A stretch of DNA of 35,323 nucleotides from the IMG/VR virus record IMGVR_UViG_3300021961_008723, positions 1-35,323 of that record. The stretch is one strand, 5' to 3'. Origin of the DNA: a virus. A model generated the notes under the pieces. It searched no databases and was not told the origin of the DNA. It saw only the letters and a program-made list of their open reading frames with translations. Position 1 is the first letter of the stretch. Each line of letters begins with the position of its first letter. Below, one piece after another: positions 27,517 to 35,323 of the stretch. The translations under genes and the position numbers were made by a program.

Positions 27517-28307
27517 CAAAGTACAATCCAATTTTCAGGAATTAAATCTTTAGTATCTAGGTGCTCATTGTTAGTTCCCTTAAACCACCCAGATGGAGCA
27601 ATTACAGTTTCACTATCAGACAACCACGCTCCCCACCAAGAGAATGAAGAATTTGCAATAATATGATTAGAACACAATGTCATAAGACACAAATCAACAT
27701 AATTGGAATTTCCTTCTGCAATTAAAAATCTATCATCAGAAAAAAGTTTCTGTTGGTTACACCATTCAGGATCATCTGAAAAAACTAACACCGTAGTATC
27801 TTTATCAAAATTGCTCAAGGCATTTTCATAATACTCTAAACTAAGCGCACAGTGATTTGGATTTGTAATGTAGTCTGTTCTTCGTATATGCAATGATAAA
27901 GGTTGTTTCAGATCAGACATCATTTCCATACATGGAATCAAAATCTCATCTCTAAATTGAAAGTCCCCTTTAATTTCATCTTCAATATGTTTAAAGTATT
28001 TTTCTGATTGAAAGTATCCCTGCAAAGTAATCCAATCAGGACATTGATCAAATAGAGTTTGATCAAAAGAAAAACTGTTTTCAGAGACAGTAGGCCTATC
28101 AAAATCAATATACTGTATATTCAGTTGATTGGTATTTGAAAGTTTGAACGCATTAAAAATCTGGTGATCTTCCCATTCATTTTTATTCTTTGATGGTGGA
28201 AGACAATATTGAAATCCTCTATTTCGAGCAATTCCTTTGAGGGAAGCAAATTGAAACATTTGATTTCCCAATCTGCCCATATGTCCCAATAAATTAAAAC
28301 CTATCAT
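27516..28307 (-). CDS. GT11 alpha-1,2-fucosyltransferase
   Basis: The 263-aa protein has LLGHMGRLGNQMFQFASLKG (GT11 start), SLHIRRTDYITNPNHCALSL (the HxRRxDY GDP-fucose site), VLVFSDDPEWCN and IANSSFSWWGAWLS. It transfers fucose from GDP-fucose in alpha-1,2 linkage. The donor is supplied by GDP-mannose dehydratase and GDP-fucose synthase encoded upstream in the same cluster. It overlaps the neighbouring genes at both ends. Confidence 0.93.
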   Translation of the reverse strand: MIGFNLLGHMGRLGNQMFQFASLKGIARNRGFQYCLPPSKNKNEWEDHQIFNAFKLSNTNQLNIQYIDFDRPTVSENSFSFDQTLFDQCPDWITLQGYFQSEKYFKHIEDEIKGDFQFRDEILIPCMEMMSDLKQPLSLHIRRTDYITNPNHCALSLEYYENALSNFDKDTTVLVFSDDPEWCNQQKLFSDDRFLIAEGNSNYVDLCLMTLCSNHIIANSSFSWWGAWLSDSETVIAPSGWFKGTNNEHLDTKDLIPENWIVL

Positions 28308-29248
28308 AACTCGATAACCTTAGTAACGCTTGGAAGATAATGATTTTGGATTATATTAGTCCACTCAAATTCCTTTGAATATTCAATGATTTCTTTTCGA
28401 TGAGTAATAGAGTACTCACGATTTTCAATGATAGACTTTTCAACATAATCAAGATCATTAACTTTATTTTCAGGGACTATCGTAATAAACTTTTTAGTTT
28501 CATCGAGATTTGCTCTTCCCCATTCGGTTACAACTACACCGAGACCTGCGGCAAGAGCTTCCATACAAACAAGTGGATGCGCTTCACCATCACTCAAAAG
28601 AACAAGATTCCCATAGTGGGTCAGATTCTTGTGTAAGTTACCTTTATCCCATTCTCCAAGATAATTTTTTGTAGTATCAAATCTATTATCCGCATTATTA
28701 CCAGCGAACCAAAGACTTTCAATAGATTGAAATAAGTATTGTCGTTTTCTATAATCTATTTTGGCGAGATATATTGAACGATCGGAATGTTTGGGATTAT
28801 CAGTATATTCAAATGCATCAATATTAACCCCATTTGGAGTCACAAATAGTCTTTCTTCAGGAATGTTCATCAAAATTTTATAGACATTTTTGATTCCCTC
28901 AGATAAACAAAAAACATTTGGTTTAATCTGCGCAAATGCATTTGCAATATTTGAATAACCACCAAACATTTCAGGTCTTTCAAGATAACCAAAATGACTT
29001 GTAATGACTTTAGGATACTGTATGTAAGGATACAATCCAATAAATTCATCATAATGTATATGAACAAAATCGGGTCTGAAGGAATTAATATCCTCGATGA
29101 TTTTATTAAAATCTTTAGTATTAATAACCTGAACTGTATGACCCAGTTTTTCCAATGCGTTTTTGGTGTCCCATACTAAAATTTCTACCGCACCCCACCC
29201 TACAGGGGGAATGGGCATAATACCGGGTCCTACTAATGTTATTTTCAT
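28304..29248 (-). CDS. GT4-like glycosyltransferase
   Basis: The 314-aa protein begins ITLVGPGIMPIPPVGWGAVE, a glycine-rich start typical of GT-B enzymes, and contains EERLFVTPNGVNIDAFEY, SIYLAKIDYRKRQYL and LLSDGEAHPLVCMEALAAGL, the E-x7-E-like sugar-nucleotide site of GT4. It is slightly shorter than usual GT4 proteins. Sugar donor unknown. Confidence 0.85.
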   Translation of the reverse strand: MKITLVGPGIMPIPPVGWGAVEILVWDTKNALEKLGHTVQVINTKDFNKIIEDINSFRPDFVHIHYDEFIGLYPYIQYPKVITSHFGYLERPEMFGGYSNIANAFAQIKPNVFCLSEGIKNVYKILMNIPEERLFVTPNGVNIDAFEYTDNPKHSDRSIYLAKIDYRKRQYLFQSIESLWFAGNNADNRFDTTKNYLGEWDKGNLHKNLTHYGNLVLLSDGEAHPLVCMEALAAGLGVVVTEWGRANLDETKKFITIVPENKVNDLDYVEKSIIENREYSITHRKEIIEYSKEFEWTNIIQNHYLPSVTKVIEL

Positions 29249-30051
29249 GCCATTTCTTGAAATAAAGATAAATGTTCTTTTGGATTTTTTCTATAAAATT
29301 TAGTAAACAAATCTGGTTTACTTTTACACAGATATCCCAAAGCAATCTGTTCGTTATTAATACACTTGTTAGATATCATTTTGTCAAAAATAATATCCAT
29401 TTCTTTATCAACATTTTTAATTGCTTCAGAATTTCCACCAAACATACTTCCACAAATAAAAGATCTATTGTCATAGAAATAACTTTCTAAGAGTAGATCT
29501 GCATTTACTAAATCTGGATAGTAATCTGGATTATATTGCAATAAAAAGGTATTGTCAATTTCACCTAATTGACTTAATGCCTCAGCACTTGGATATTCAT
29601 TTTCAATGTCATCATCAGATAAAAATCTACTGGCTCCAGCATCTAACCAAAAGAAATACTTTGATTCAAATGGATTAATTTTACATGATTCAACAATCCA
29701 CTTAAATTTAGAATACTGTATGACTGAATATATCGATTCTTGACATTCTACTCTACTGCAGTCAGTCATTTGAGATTTATATTCTTCAGAATCTAAAATG
29801 TTCTGAATCTTATCCTTTAAGGAATACAAAGGAACATCTTCCAGTTTAGTTGTAATAATATGCGTAGGAAGATTCTTTCTTTTATCTTTGATGAAATCTA
29901 CTGTCTCTTCTTCGGTAAAAATAATAAAAGGACATTTTACTTGTAAGGTTTTTGCAAACCAATTCAAATAATCTTCCCAATCTCTATTATCATTACGTTT
30001 TACTTTTTTTAGATTATACAGTGATGTGACAATTACAAAATCATTATTCAT
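29245..30051 (-). CDS. HtrL/YibB-like putative glycosyltransferase
   Basis: The 268-aa protein reads FVIVTSLYNLKKV, DWEDYLNWFAKTLQVKCPFI, YFFWLDAGASRF and DNRSFICGSMFGGNSEAIKN. These blocks match the HtrL_YibB family, found in LPS and capsule clusters and thought to be a GT-A glycosyltransferase. It overlaps its neighbours by four and one bases. Donor and acceptor are unknown. Confidence 0.75.
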   Translation of the reverse strand: MNNDFVIVTSLYNLKKVKRNDNRDWEDYLNWFAKTLQVKCPFIIFTEEETVDFIKDKRKNLPTHIITTKLEDVPLYSLKDKIQNILDSEEYKSQMTDCSRVECQESIYSVIQYSKFKWIVESCKINPFESKYFFWLDAGASRFLSDDDIENEYPSAEALSQLGEIDNTFLLQYNPDYYPDLVNADLLLESYFYDNRSFICGSMFGGNSEAIKNVDKEMDIIFDKMISNKCINNEQIALGYLCKSKPDLFTKFYRKNPKEHLSLFQEMA

Positions 30052-30767
30052 TAATAAAACTCCTTGAATTGGTGAACCAAAGGATTACTTTTCATCTTCC
30101 AATATGGATCTCTAGAACATTCAATAATATCTGGATTAAATGTTTCTTCCTCTCCAACAATTGCAAAAACTAATGGGAGAAGAACATCATGAGCATAGAT
30201 TGCATAAAACTCATCGATAAAAGAATCAATTATGCTTGGATTCTTTCTAAGGATATTCAATGATTTCATAAACGTTTTTGTTTCAAAGATTGCAGGGGTT
30301 GCCCCCCAACAATCTATCACTTTAGCACCTTTAATATTAGCGAGAACATTTTTAAGTCCTTGCGGTAATCCACGATTTATTCTAGATCCCAACAACTTTG
30401 CATTAAAAGGGATGGATAATTTTCCTCTCACAAGAGCGTCAGGATCCATCATGAGAATATAATCAGTGTTACAATATTGTATACACCTTTCTAATCTATC
30501 TAAAATAGCATATGTTGCTTTTCGTATAGTATTCTGATGAACAGATTCTCTCCAATTTTGATCTGTGACTTTAAATGTATCACTCATAGTATCTTCTTCT
30601 AAAGATACTTCTAGATTTTCATATTGTTCTTTCAAATATGTAAAATCACATCCACCATCAGAAACCAAATAGATTGGATTCTCTGGATAATATTTCCTCA
30701 ACTGTGACAGAGAATATTCTACTGCACGCTTTTCAGTGTAGCAACTATAAAAGAATCCAAGACTCAT
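30051..30767 (-). CDS. Putative GT-A glycosyltransferase
   Basis: The 238-aa protein starts LGFFYSCYTEKRAVEYSLSQ and has PIYLVSDGGCDFTYL and DYILMMDPDALVRG, a DxD-type metal site in a GT-A arrangement. GSRINRGLPQGLKNV and VIDCWGATPAIFETKTFMKS follow. I cannot name a CAZy family with confidence. It begins where the methyltransferase ends. Confidence 0.65.
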   Translation of the reverse strand: MSLGFFYSCYTEKRAVEYSLSQLRKYYPENPIYLVSDGGCDFTYLKEQYENLEVSLEEDTMSDTFKVTDQNWRESVHQNTIRKATYAILDRLERCIQYCNTDYILMMDPDALVRGKLSIPFNAKLLGSRINRGLPQGLKNVLANIKGAKVIDCWGATPAIFETKTFMKSLNILRKNPSIIDSFIDEFYAIYAHDVLLPLVFAIVGEEETFNPDIIECSRDPYWKMKSNPLVHQFKEFY

Positions 30768-31378
30768 CAGAACTTAGCAATAATGTCATAAGGTTGTGTC
30801 ATATCACACTTTAATTTAGAAATCAATTCAGAATCAAATTCTTCGGGATGAATCCACCAATCTTCAAAAGGACAAGGCTCTCCAGTATAACCAGCATGTC
30901 CAGGATTAGGAACTAAAACATTTGAACATACCATTTCATATCCCAAAGATTTCAAAACTTTTCTTTGTTCTTTACGGTATTTGTCACCATAGAGATAAGC
31001 ATCATGTTCAATGGTAATAGTTTTAAATCGATAATCAGAGAACGGAAGAATATTAAGAACACTCAAAGAAAGAGTATCAACATCAAGAGAAAGATAGTCA
31101 ATAGTCTGCGGAAATTCATTTTCTTCAAAGATTTCTTTATAATTAATTTTTAGAGCATCTTCATTATAATGAGTTCCCTTTTGTCTTGTGTGATAACTAT
31201 CATTATATTGACTATTGATTTCAACACTTATAGATGTCCAACCAAGTTCCTGAAAAGTAAATGTATTATTGGAAATGATGGAATGGCAACTGCCAATATC
31301 AACACAATAACCGTCTGTTTTAAAATTTAAAATATTTGCAACGAATTGATCTTGTCTAGCATCAGAATAAAAATTCAT
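30767..31378 (-). CDS. FkbM-like methyltransferase
   Basis: The 203-aa protein begins NFYSDARQDQFVANILNFKT and has GYCVDIGSCHSIISNNTFTF (SAM-binding motif I), SISVEINSQYND and TIDYLSLDVDTLSLSVLNIL, as in FkbM-type enzymes that O-methylate sugars. The ATG at 31378 has GGAG before it and follows the upstream stop by two bases. It probably caps or decorates the glycan. Confidence 0.8.
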   Translation of the reverse strand: MNFYSDARQDQFVANILNFKTDGYCVDIGSCHSIISNNTFTFQELGWTSISVEINSQYNDSYHTRQKGTHYNEDALKINYKEIFEENEFPQTIDYLSLDVDTLSLSVLNILPFSDYRFKTITIEHDAYLYGDKYRKEQRKVLKSLGYEMVCSNVLVPNPGHAGYTGEPCPFEDWWIHPEEFDSELISKLKCDMTQPYDIIAKF

Positions 31379-31380
31379 TT

Positions 31381-32352
31381 TCAATCTCCAAAAATACTCA
31401 ATATACTGTTAATTCTGTTTATATAGGTATGATTTTCTTTTACATATTGCATACCATTTTTAATTAAATTGTAATTGCCTCTGTTCTTCATACCATCATA
31501 GAACAATCTTTCGGTGTCCTCATCAAAGATACAATTTCCATCCATCTCCTCATAAATCACCGATGAGTTAGTTAAACCCAAATGTCCATAACTTATGTTT
31601 TTAAATACTCTACATGTCAATAGTCCTTGCTTCAAATGTTGTGGGCCACGTATATCAATACCAAGTAATGATTTTTGTGTTCTGACTATAACTTCACCCA
31701 TAGATAAAGGATTTGCCCAAGGATCATTATGAATAAATTTAACTCGATTTTCTTGACACGCTTTCAGAAAAGGAATCCAATTTGAATAATTTTCACAGAT
31801 TCCCTGAGATGATATTGTTCCAGAATAGTATATTACATTTTCTCGTTCTAAGTAAATATCCTCTTCTTCAAATTCTTCTGGTAGAAGATTTGTTGCCCAA
31901 CTAATATAAACTTTATCATAATCATCAATTTCATAATCCACGTAGTCATTTTTTACTCTGACTTTATTGGATGTTTTGGGTTCGTAATAACAAGCAGGTC
32001 CCAATTTTATAGTTTTGGATTTATCTAGAGAGTAATCGTGAATGTGGTCTTTAAAATCAATAGCCGCCATTCTCACGTCAATGTATCTCCCAGCATCTTT
32101 ATATTTGATTGGAGATGGGCAATACATGATGAAGTAACAACTACTATCATTAATTGGAATCTTTTTATCAGCAAATCCTTCGCCTATAAAAAAGCAATTG
32201 GTATAATCAAAATCTTCAGGGTAATCATCATCATGAAACCAATAGACATCATACCCTAAATGTTTAAAAGCACGATAATAAGCATCATGTACATATGAAT
32301 GTGTATGTGAATATAGAGGGTGTCCCCATATTACTACCTTAGAATATTTCAT
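31381..32352 (-). CDS. Unassigned glycan-cluster protein, GT-B-like
   Basis: The 323-aa protein begins VVIWGHPLYSHTHSYVHDAY and contains NVIYYSGTISSQGICENYSN, SLLGIDIRGPQHLKQGLLTC and GHLGLTNSSVIYEEMDGNCI. The placement of a sugar-nucleotide-like C-terminal half after an N-terminal Rossmann-like start suggests a GT-B transferase, but no family is recognised. It overlaps the GDP-fucose synthase and methyltransferase genes. Confidence 0.55.
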   Translation of the reverse strand: MKYSKVVIWGHPLYSHTHSYVHDAYYRAFKHLGYDVYWFHDDDYPEDFDYTNCFFIGEGFADKKIPINDSSCYFIMYCPSPIKYKDAGRYIDVRMAAIDFKDHIHDYSLDKSKTIKLGPACYYEPKTSNKVRVKNDYVDYEIDDYDKVYISWATNLLPEEFEEEDIYLERENVIYYSGTISSQGICENYSNWIPFLKACQENRVKFIHNDPWANPLSMGEVIVRTQKSLLGIDIRGPQHLKQGLLTCRVFKNISYGHLGLTNSSVIYEEMDGNCIFDEDTERLFYDGMKNRGNYNLIKNGMQYVKENHTYINRINSILSIFGD

Positions 32353-33284
32353 TTGGATGAATCATAATAAGTATTTTCAACAAACCACTGATAGGTTTTT
32401 ACAAGTCCTTGATGAAGATTATGCTTTGCAGACCAACCCATATTATTCATTTTGGAACAATCCAATGGTCTATTTGGTGTTCCATTTGGTCTAGACGTAT
32501 CCCATTCAATATTACCAGTATAACCTACTACAGAAGCAACTGTTTCTGCAAGTTCTTTTATTGTAACATTATTTCCAGATCCTACATTGATCAATTCAGC
32601 ATTTTCAAACTTATCCATGGCAAACAAGCAAGCATCTGCAAGATCATCAGAATATAAAAATTCACGTTTAGGAGTTCCATCTCCCCAGAAAGTTACAGTC
32701 TTTCCATTTGAATTATTAAACTTGGTCATCATTGCAGGTATGACATGACCGTTTTGAGGATGAAAATTATCTCCAGGGCCATACAAGTTTGATGGCATCA
32801 ATGAAACACCTTTGAAACCATATTGCTTATGGTATGCCTGAAGCATTTTAATTCCAGCAATTTTTGCAACGGCGTATGCATCATTTGTTGGTTCAAGATA
32901 ACCAGTCAATAATGAGTCTTCTCTTACAGGAACATCAGCATACTTAGGATAAATGCAAACTGATCCCAAAAAGAGAAACTTATCTACATCATGTTTCCAT
33001 GAATTGTGAATCAAATTAGTTTGAATTTGAATATTTTCATAGATAAAATCTGCAGAATAAGTATCGTTTGCATAAATCCCACCAACTCTCGCTGCAGCAT
33101 CAAAAACATAATTTACTTTTTCTACTTCAAAAAAGTCAGAAACTTGCTGCTGATTTAACAAGTCTAGTTCTTGACGTGTTTTAGTTACAATATTTGTATA
33201 TCCATTCTCACGAAGAGTCCTAACTATTGCAGATCCAACTAGTCCCCTATGACCAGCAACGAATATTTTAGAATCTTTTTTCAT
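32349..33284 (-). CDS. wcaG: GDP-L-fucose synthase
   Basis: The 311-aa protein is a short-chain dehydrogenase: KIFVAGHRGLVGSAIVRTL with the NADP-binding GxxGxxG (residues 11-17), GSVCIYP with S108, and DAYAVAKIAG with the Y137-x3-K141 pair. NLYGPGDNFHPQNGHVIPAM is typical of GDP-fucose synthases. It epimerises and reduces GDP-4-keto-6-deoxymannose to GDP-fucose, using the product of the dehydratase encoded at 34529. Confidence 0.94.
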   Translation of the reverse strand: MKKDSKIFVAGHRGLVGSAIVRTLRENGYTNIVTKTRQELDLLNQQQVSDFFEVEKVNYVFDAAARVGGIYANDTYSADFIYENIQIQTNLIHNSWKHDVDKFLFLGSVCIYPKYADVPVREDSLLTGYLEPTNDAYAVAKIAGIKMLQAYHKQYGFKGVSLMPSNLYGPGDNFHPQNGHVIPAMMTKFNNSNGKTVTFWGDGTPKREFLYSDDLADACLFAMDKFENAELINVGSGNNVTIKELAETVASVVGYTGNIEWDTSRPNGTPNRPLDCSKMNNMGWSAKHNLHQGLVKTYQWFVENTYYDSSK

Positions 33285-33288
33285 GTTA

Positions 33289-34539
33289 TCAAGGAATTAC
33301 AATTTCAGGATGAGGCAGTGGAAATACTAATTTCTTGCCTTTGAACTTAGGACTGTTGACAAAGAAGTTTTTAAAGTGCCATGGAAGTATAACAAATACA
33401 TCGTACTCTTCGATTACAGAATCTTCAACTTGAATAGGAATCCATGTTCCTGGAGTAAAGGACCCATCTTTGTCTGGATTAACTTCACCAACAACTTCAA
33501 TATCACTGTTAGTTATTTCCCAAGTTTGGAGAGTAACGTTTCCTTTTGTACTAGCACCAAGAGCTGCAATTTTTAATCCTTGAGATTTGAATTCATTTAA
33601 AAGTTTCCAAAACTCAAGTTTGCATTGATTAATCCTAAACGAAAAATCATTCCAGGGTTCAGTTGTGTTCAGTTTAAGATCCAATTCTTGTTGGATTAAT
33701 GCAGATACCTTTTCAGTTGCTTCCTCATATTGACTATTCTTATTTGCAACTACCAGAGAAATACTTCCTCCATTTACATCATTAAATTCAAAATCAATAA
33801 TTTTGAATCCCGATTGATCCATGATGTATTTTAATTGTCTCATTCCATAATAAGACAAATGCTCATGACACACAGTATCAAAAGAATTTACTCTGAGCAT
33901 TTCTGGCATATAACTTTGTTCCAATACCCAAATTCCATTATCTGGATCGAGAACAGAATTCACTTCTCTTGCAAATTGGCAAGGATCTTCAAGATCATAA
34001 AACATCGAAAAAGAAGTAATTAGTTTTGCTTTTTCGGTTTTAAAATATTTTCTAAACAAACTTTCACTAAAGAAGTCTGCAATAAAATCTACATGATCTT
34101 TAAAATATTTTGAAAACTTTTTAGATGTTGGATCAATACTAACCAACTTCAATTCAGGAGAAAAGAATCCAAGGAAAGTTCCATCATTTCCTGCAATATC
34201 AATTACAAGATCTCTTTTTTCCAACTTGATAAAGTTAACGATTTTATCATGTTTGGATTGAAGATGTTTTACCATACTGTTGTTCAAACCAGAACGGTAT
34301 CCATATTCTTCTCCATACATTGTGGGAAGATCAAACGTATGTTCCAATTGAACATGTCCACAACCACCGGTTTCTTCGTCACATTTAACTAAAACCAGAG
34401 GTCCTCGGTACATATCAGTATCAACAGATTTTGGAAAAATTCCAGACAGATACTGATTACCCAGATCTAAAACTGTGGCGAAGTGCTTATTACCACACAC
34501 TCTACATTTTTCGATTTTATAAAACATGTCAAACGTCAT
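33289..34539 (-). CDS. Sugar C-methyltransferase (SAM-dependent)
   Basis: About 416 residues. The N-terminus has a zinc-site pattern ([10 protein letters not shown] then [14 protein letters not shown]), the middle a SAM fold ([16 protein letters not shown]), then [20 protein letters not shown] with the YYG motif, and a C-terminal Rossmann-like domain ([20 protein letters not shown]). This three-part layout is that of TylCIII/NovU-type C-methyltransferases, which methylate keto-deoxysugars. Start choice is uncertain: ATG 34539 has GAGG upstream, ATG 34527 follows the dehydratase stop by one base. Confidence 0.85.
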   Translation of the reverse strand: MTFDMFYKIEKCRVCGNKHFATVLDLGNQYLSGIFPKSVDTDMYRGPLVLVKCDEETGGCGHVQLEHTFDLPTMYGEEYGYRSGLNNSMVKHLQSKHDKIVNFIKLEKRDLVIDIAGNDGTFLGFFSPELKLVSIDPTSKKFSKYFKDHVDFIADFFSESLFRKYFKTEKAKLITSFSMFYDLEDPCQFAREVNSVLDPDNGIWVLEQSYMPEMLRVNSFDTVCHEHLSYYGMRQLKYIMDQSGFKIIDFEFNDVNGGSISLVVANKNSQYEEATEKVSALIQQELDLKLNTTEPWNDFSFRINQCKLEFWKLLNEFKSQGLKIAALGASTKGNVTLQTWEITNSDIEVVGEVNPDKDGSFTPGTWIPIQVEDSVIEEYDVFVILPWHFKNFFVNSPKFKGKKLVFPLPHPEIVIP

Positions 34540-35323
34540 TGATACACATATCCTCAACTAATTGTTTAAATGAAGTTCTAGGGTTCCATCCTAGTTTTTC
34601 TTTTGCCTTAGAGGCATCACCTAATAAGGTCTCTACTTCAGCAGGTCTAAAATATTTAGGATTGACTCTAACAATAGTTTTTCCACTAAGTTTATCAATA
34701 CCAATTTCATTCAGTCCAGATCCTTCCCAAATAATATTCATTCCAAAATATGGAGCAGCTTCCTCGATGAATTCACGAACAGAATATTGTTCTCCAGTTG
34801 CAATTACATAATCATCTGGTTCATCTTGTTGAAGCATCAACCACATTGCCTCAACAAAATCCTTAGCATGTCCCCAATCTCGTTTTGCATTTAAGTTACC
34901 AAGTTCTAAAACATCTTGTTTTCCTTTGATGATCTGAGAAAGACCACGAACAATTTTTTTGGTAACAAATGTCTCACCTCGACGAGGAGATTCATGATTA
35001 AAAAGAATCCCCGTGCAAGCATACATTCCATATGCTTCACGATAGTTTTTAGTAATCCAATAACCATAAATCTTCGCTACCCCATAAGGAGAGCGGGGAT
35101 AAAAAGGAGTAGTTTCACTTTGAGGAGTTTCTTGAACAAGACCATAAAGTTCGCTTGTAGATGCTTGATAAATCCGTACACGATCTTCCATGCCCAGGAG
35201 ACGCACAGCCTCAAGAACACGAAGAGTTCCCATAGCATCGACATCAGCAGTGTATTCAGGCATTTCAAAGGATACTTTGACATGACTTTGAGCACCAAGA
35301 TTATAAATTTCATCGGGTTGTAC
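34529..35323 (-). CDS. gmd: GDP-mannose 4,6-dehydratase (partial, 5' end outside window)
   Basis: The frame is open to the window edge and enters with [20 protein letters not shown], followed by the conserved [40 protein letters not shown] (Tyr-x3-Lys site) and [20 protein letters not shown] of GMD. About 264 C-terminal residues are present. It removes water from GDP-mannose to give the 4-keto-6-deoxy intermediate for GDP-fucose. It is the first step of the donor pathway for the GT11 enzyme at 27516. Confidence 0.96.
   Translation of the reverse strand, partial: VQPDEIYNLGAQSHVKVSFEMPEYTADVDAMGTLRVLEAVRLLGMEDRVRIYQASTSELYGLVQETPQSETTPFYPRSPYGVAKIYGYWITKNYREAYGMYACTGILFNHESPRRGETFVTKKIVRGLSQIIKGKQDVLELGNLNAKRDWGHAKDFVEAMWLMLQQDEPDDYVIATGEQYSVREFIEEAAPYFGMNIIWEGSGLNEIGIDKLSGKTIVRVNPKYFRPAEVETLLGDASKAKEKLGWNPRTSFKQLVEDMCINDV

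Noticed and set aside
1-35323. CRISPR array, insertion sequence or integrase attachment site
   Set aside because: No regularly spaced repeats, transposase or integrase were seen; the only mobile-type genes are the two HNH nucleases.

Overview
The window is a segment of a T4-like cyanophage (myovirus) genome, most likely infecting marine Synechococcus or Prochlorococcus. The evidence is the combination of T4-type baseplate and replication genes with cyanobacterial genes: psbA (D1), psbD (D2), ferredoxin, two high-light-inducible proteins, speD, thyX, phoH and a SomA-type porin. The DNA is AT-rich and tightly packed, with many 1-4 base ATGA or GTGA overlaps. Many late genes are preceded by a TATAAATA-like box, and several clusters by TTGACA / TATAAT promoters that the host RNA polymerase could use.

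Layout. (1) 1-5052, virion: start of a tape-measure-like gene, gp51-like, gp26 and gp54 leftward; gp4, gp48 and gp53 rightward. (2) 5053-9031, DNA metabolism, leftward: gp32, a DUF1825 protein, gp59, gp33, a PD-(D/E)XK exonuclease and PhoH. (3) 9060-10720: thyX with small acidic proteins, then a two-gene operon of very small proteins behind a glutamine-riboswitch-like leader. (4) 10721-14200: small conserved cyanophage proteins, speD, glutaredoxin and a 2OG-Fe(II) oxygenase. (5) 14197-19663, photosystem island: psbD and psbA, each followed by an HNH endonuclease gene, and each with a stray copy of the last codons of D2 or D1 on the far side of the inserted genes. (6) 19689-22421: small rightward genes, a membrane protein and two lytic enzymes. 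(7) 22426-25908, redox and photosynthesis helpers: peroxiredoxin, two Hli proteins, ferredoxin, small peptides, and a large outer-membrane porin. (8) 25998-35323, glycan cluster: GDP-mannose dehydratase, GDP-fucose synthase, C-methyltransferase, FkbM methyltransferase and seven known or presumed glycosyltransferases, including GT6-, GT11- and GT25-like enzymes.

How the parts fit. The phage brings its own replication, late transcription and baseplate machinery, props up PSII, electron flow and redox balance in the host, makes nucleotides and polyamines, and probably builds a fucosylated, methylated glycan. The least expected signals are regulatory or junctional: a probable -1 frameshift joining gp26 to gp51, the riboswitch-like leader in front of a DUF4278 mini-protein, the D1 and D2 tail remnants beside HNH genes, a late-promoter hairpin that could silence one HNH gene, and terminators whose loops carry the -35 box of the next promoter.
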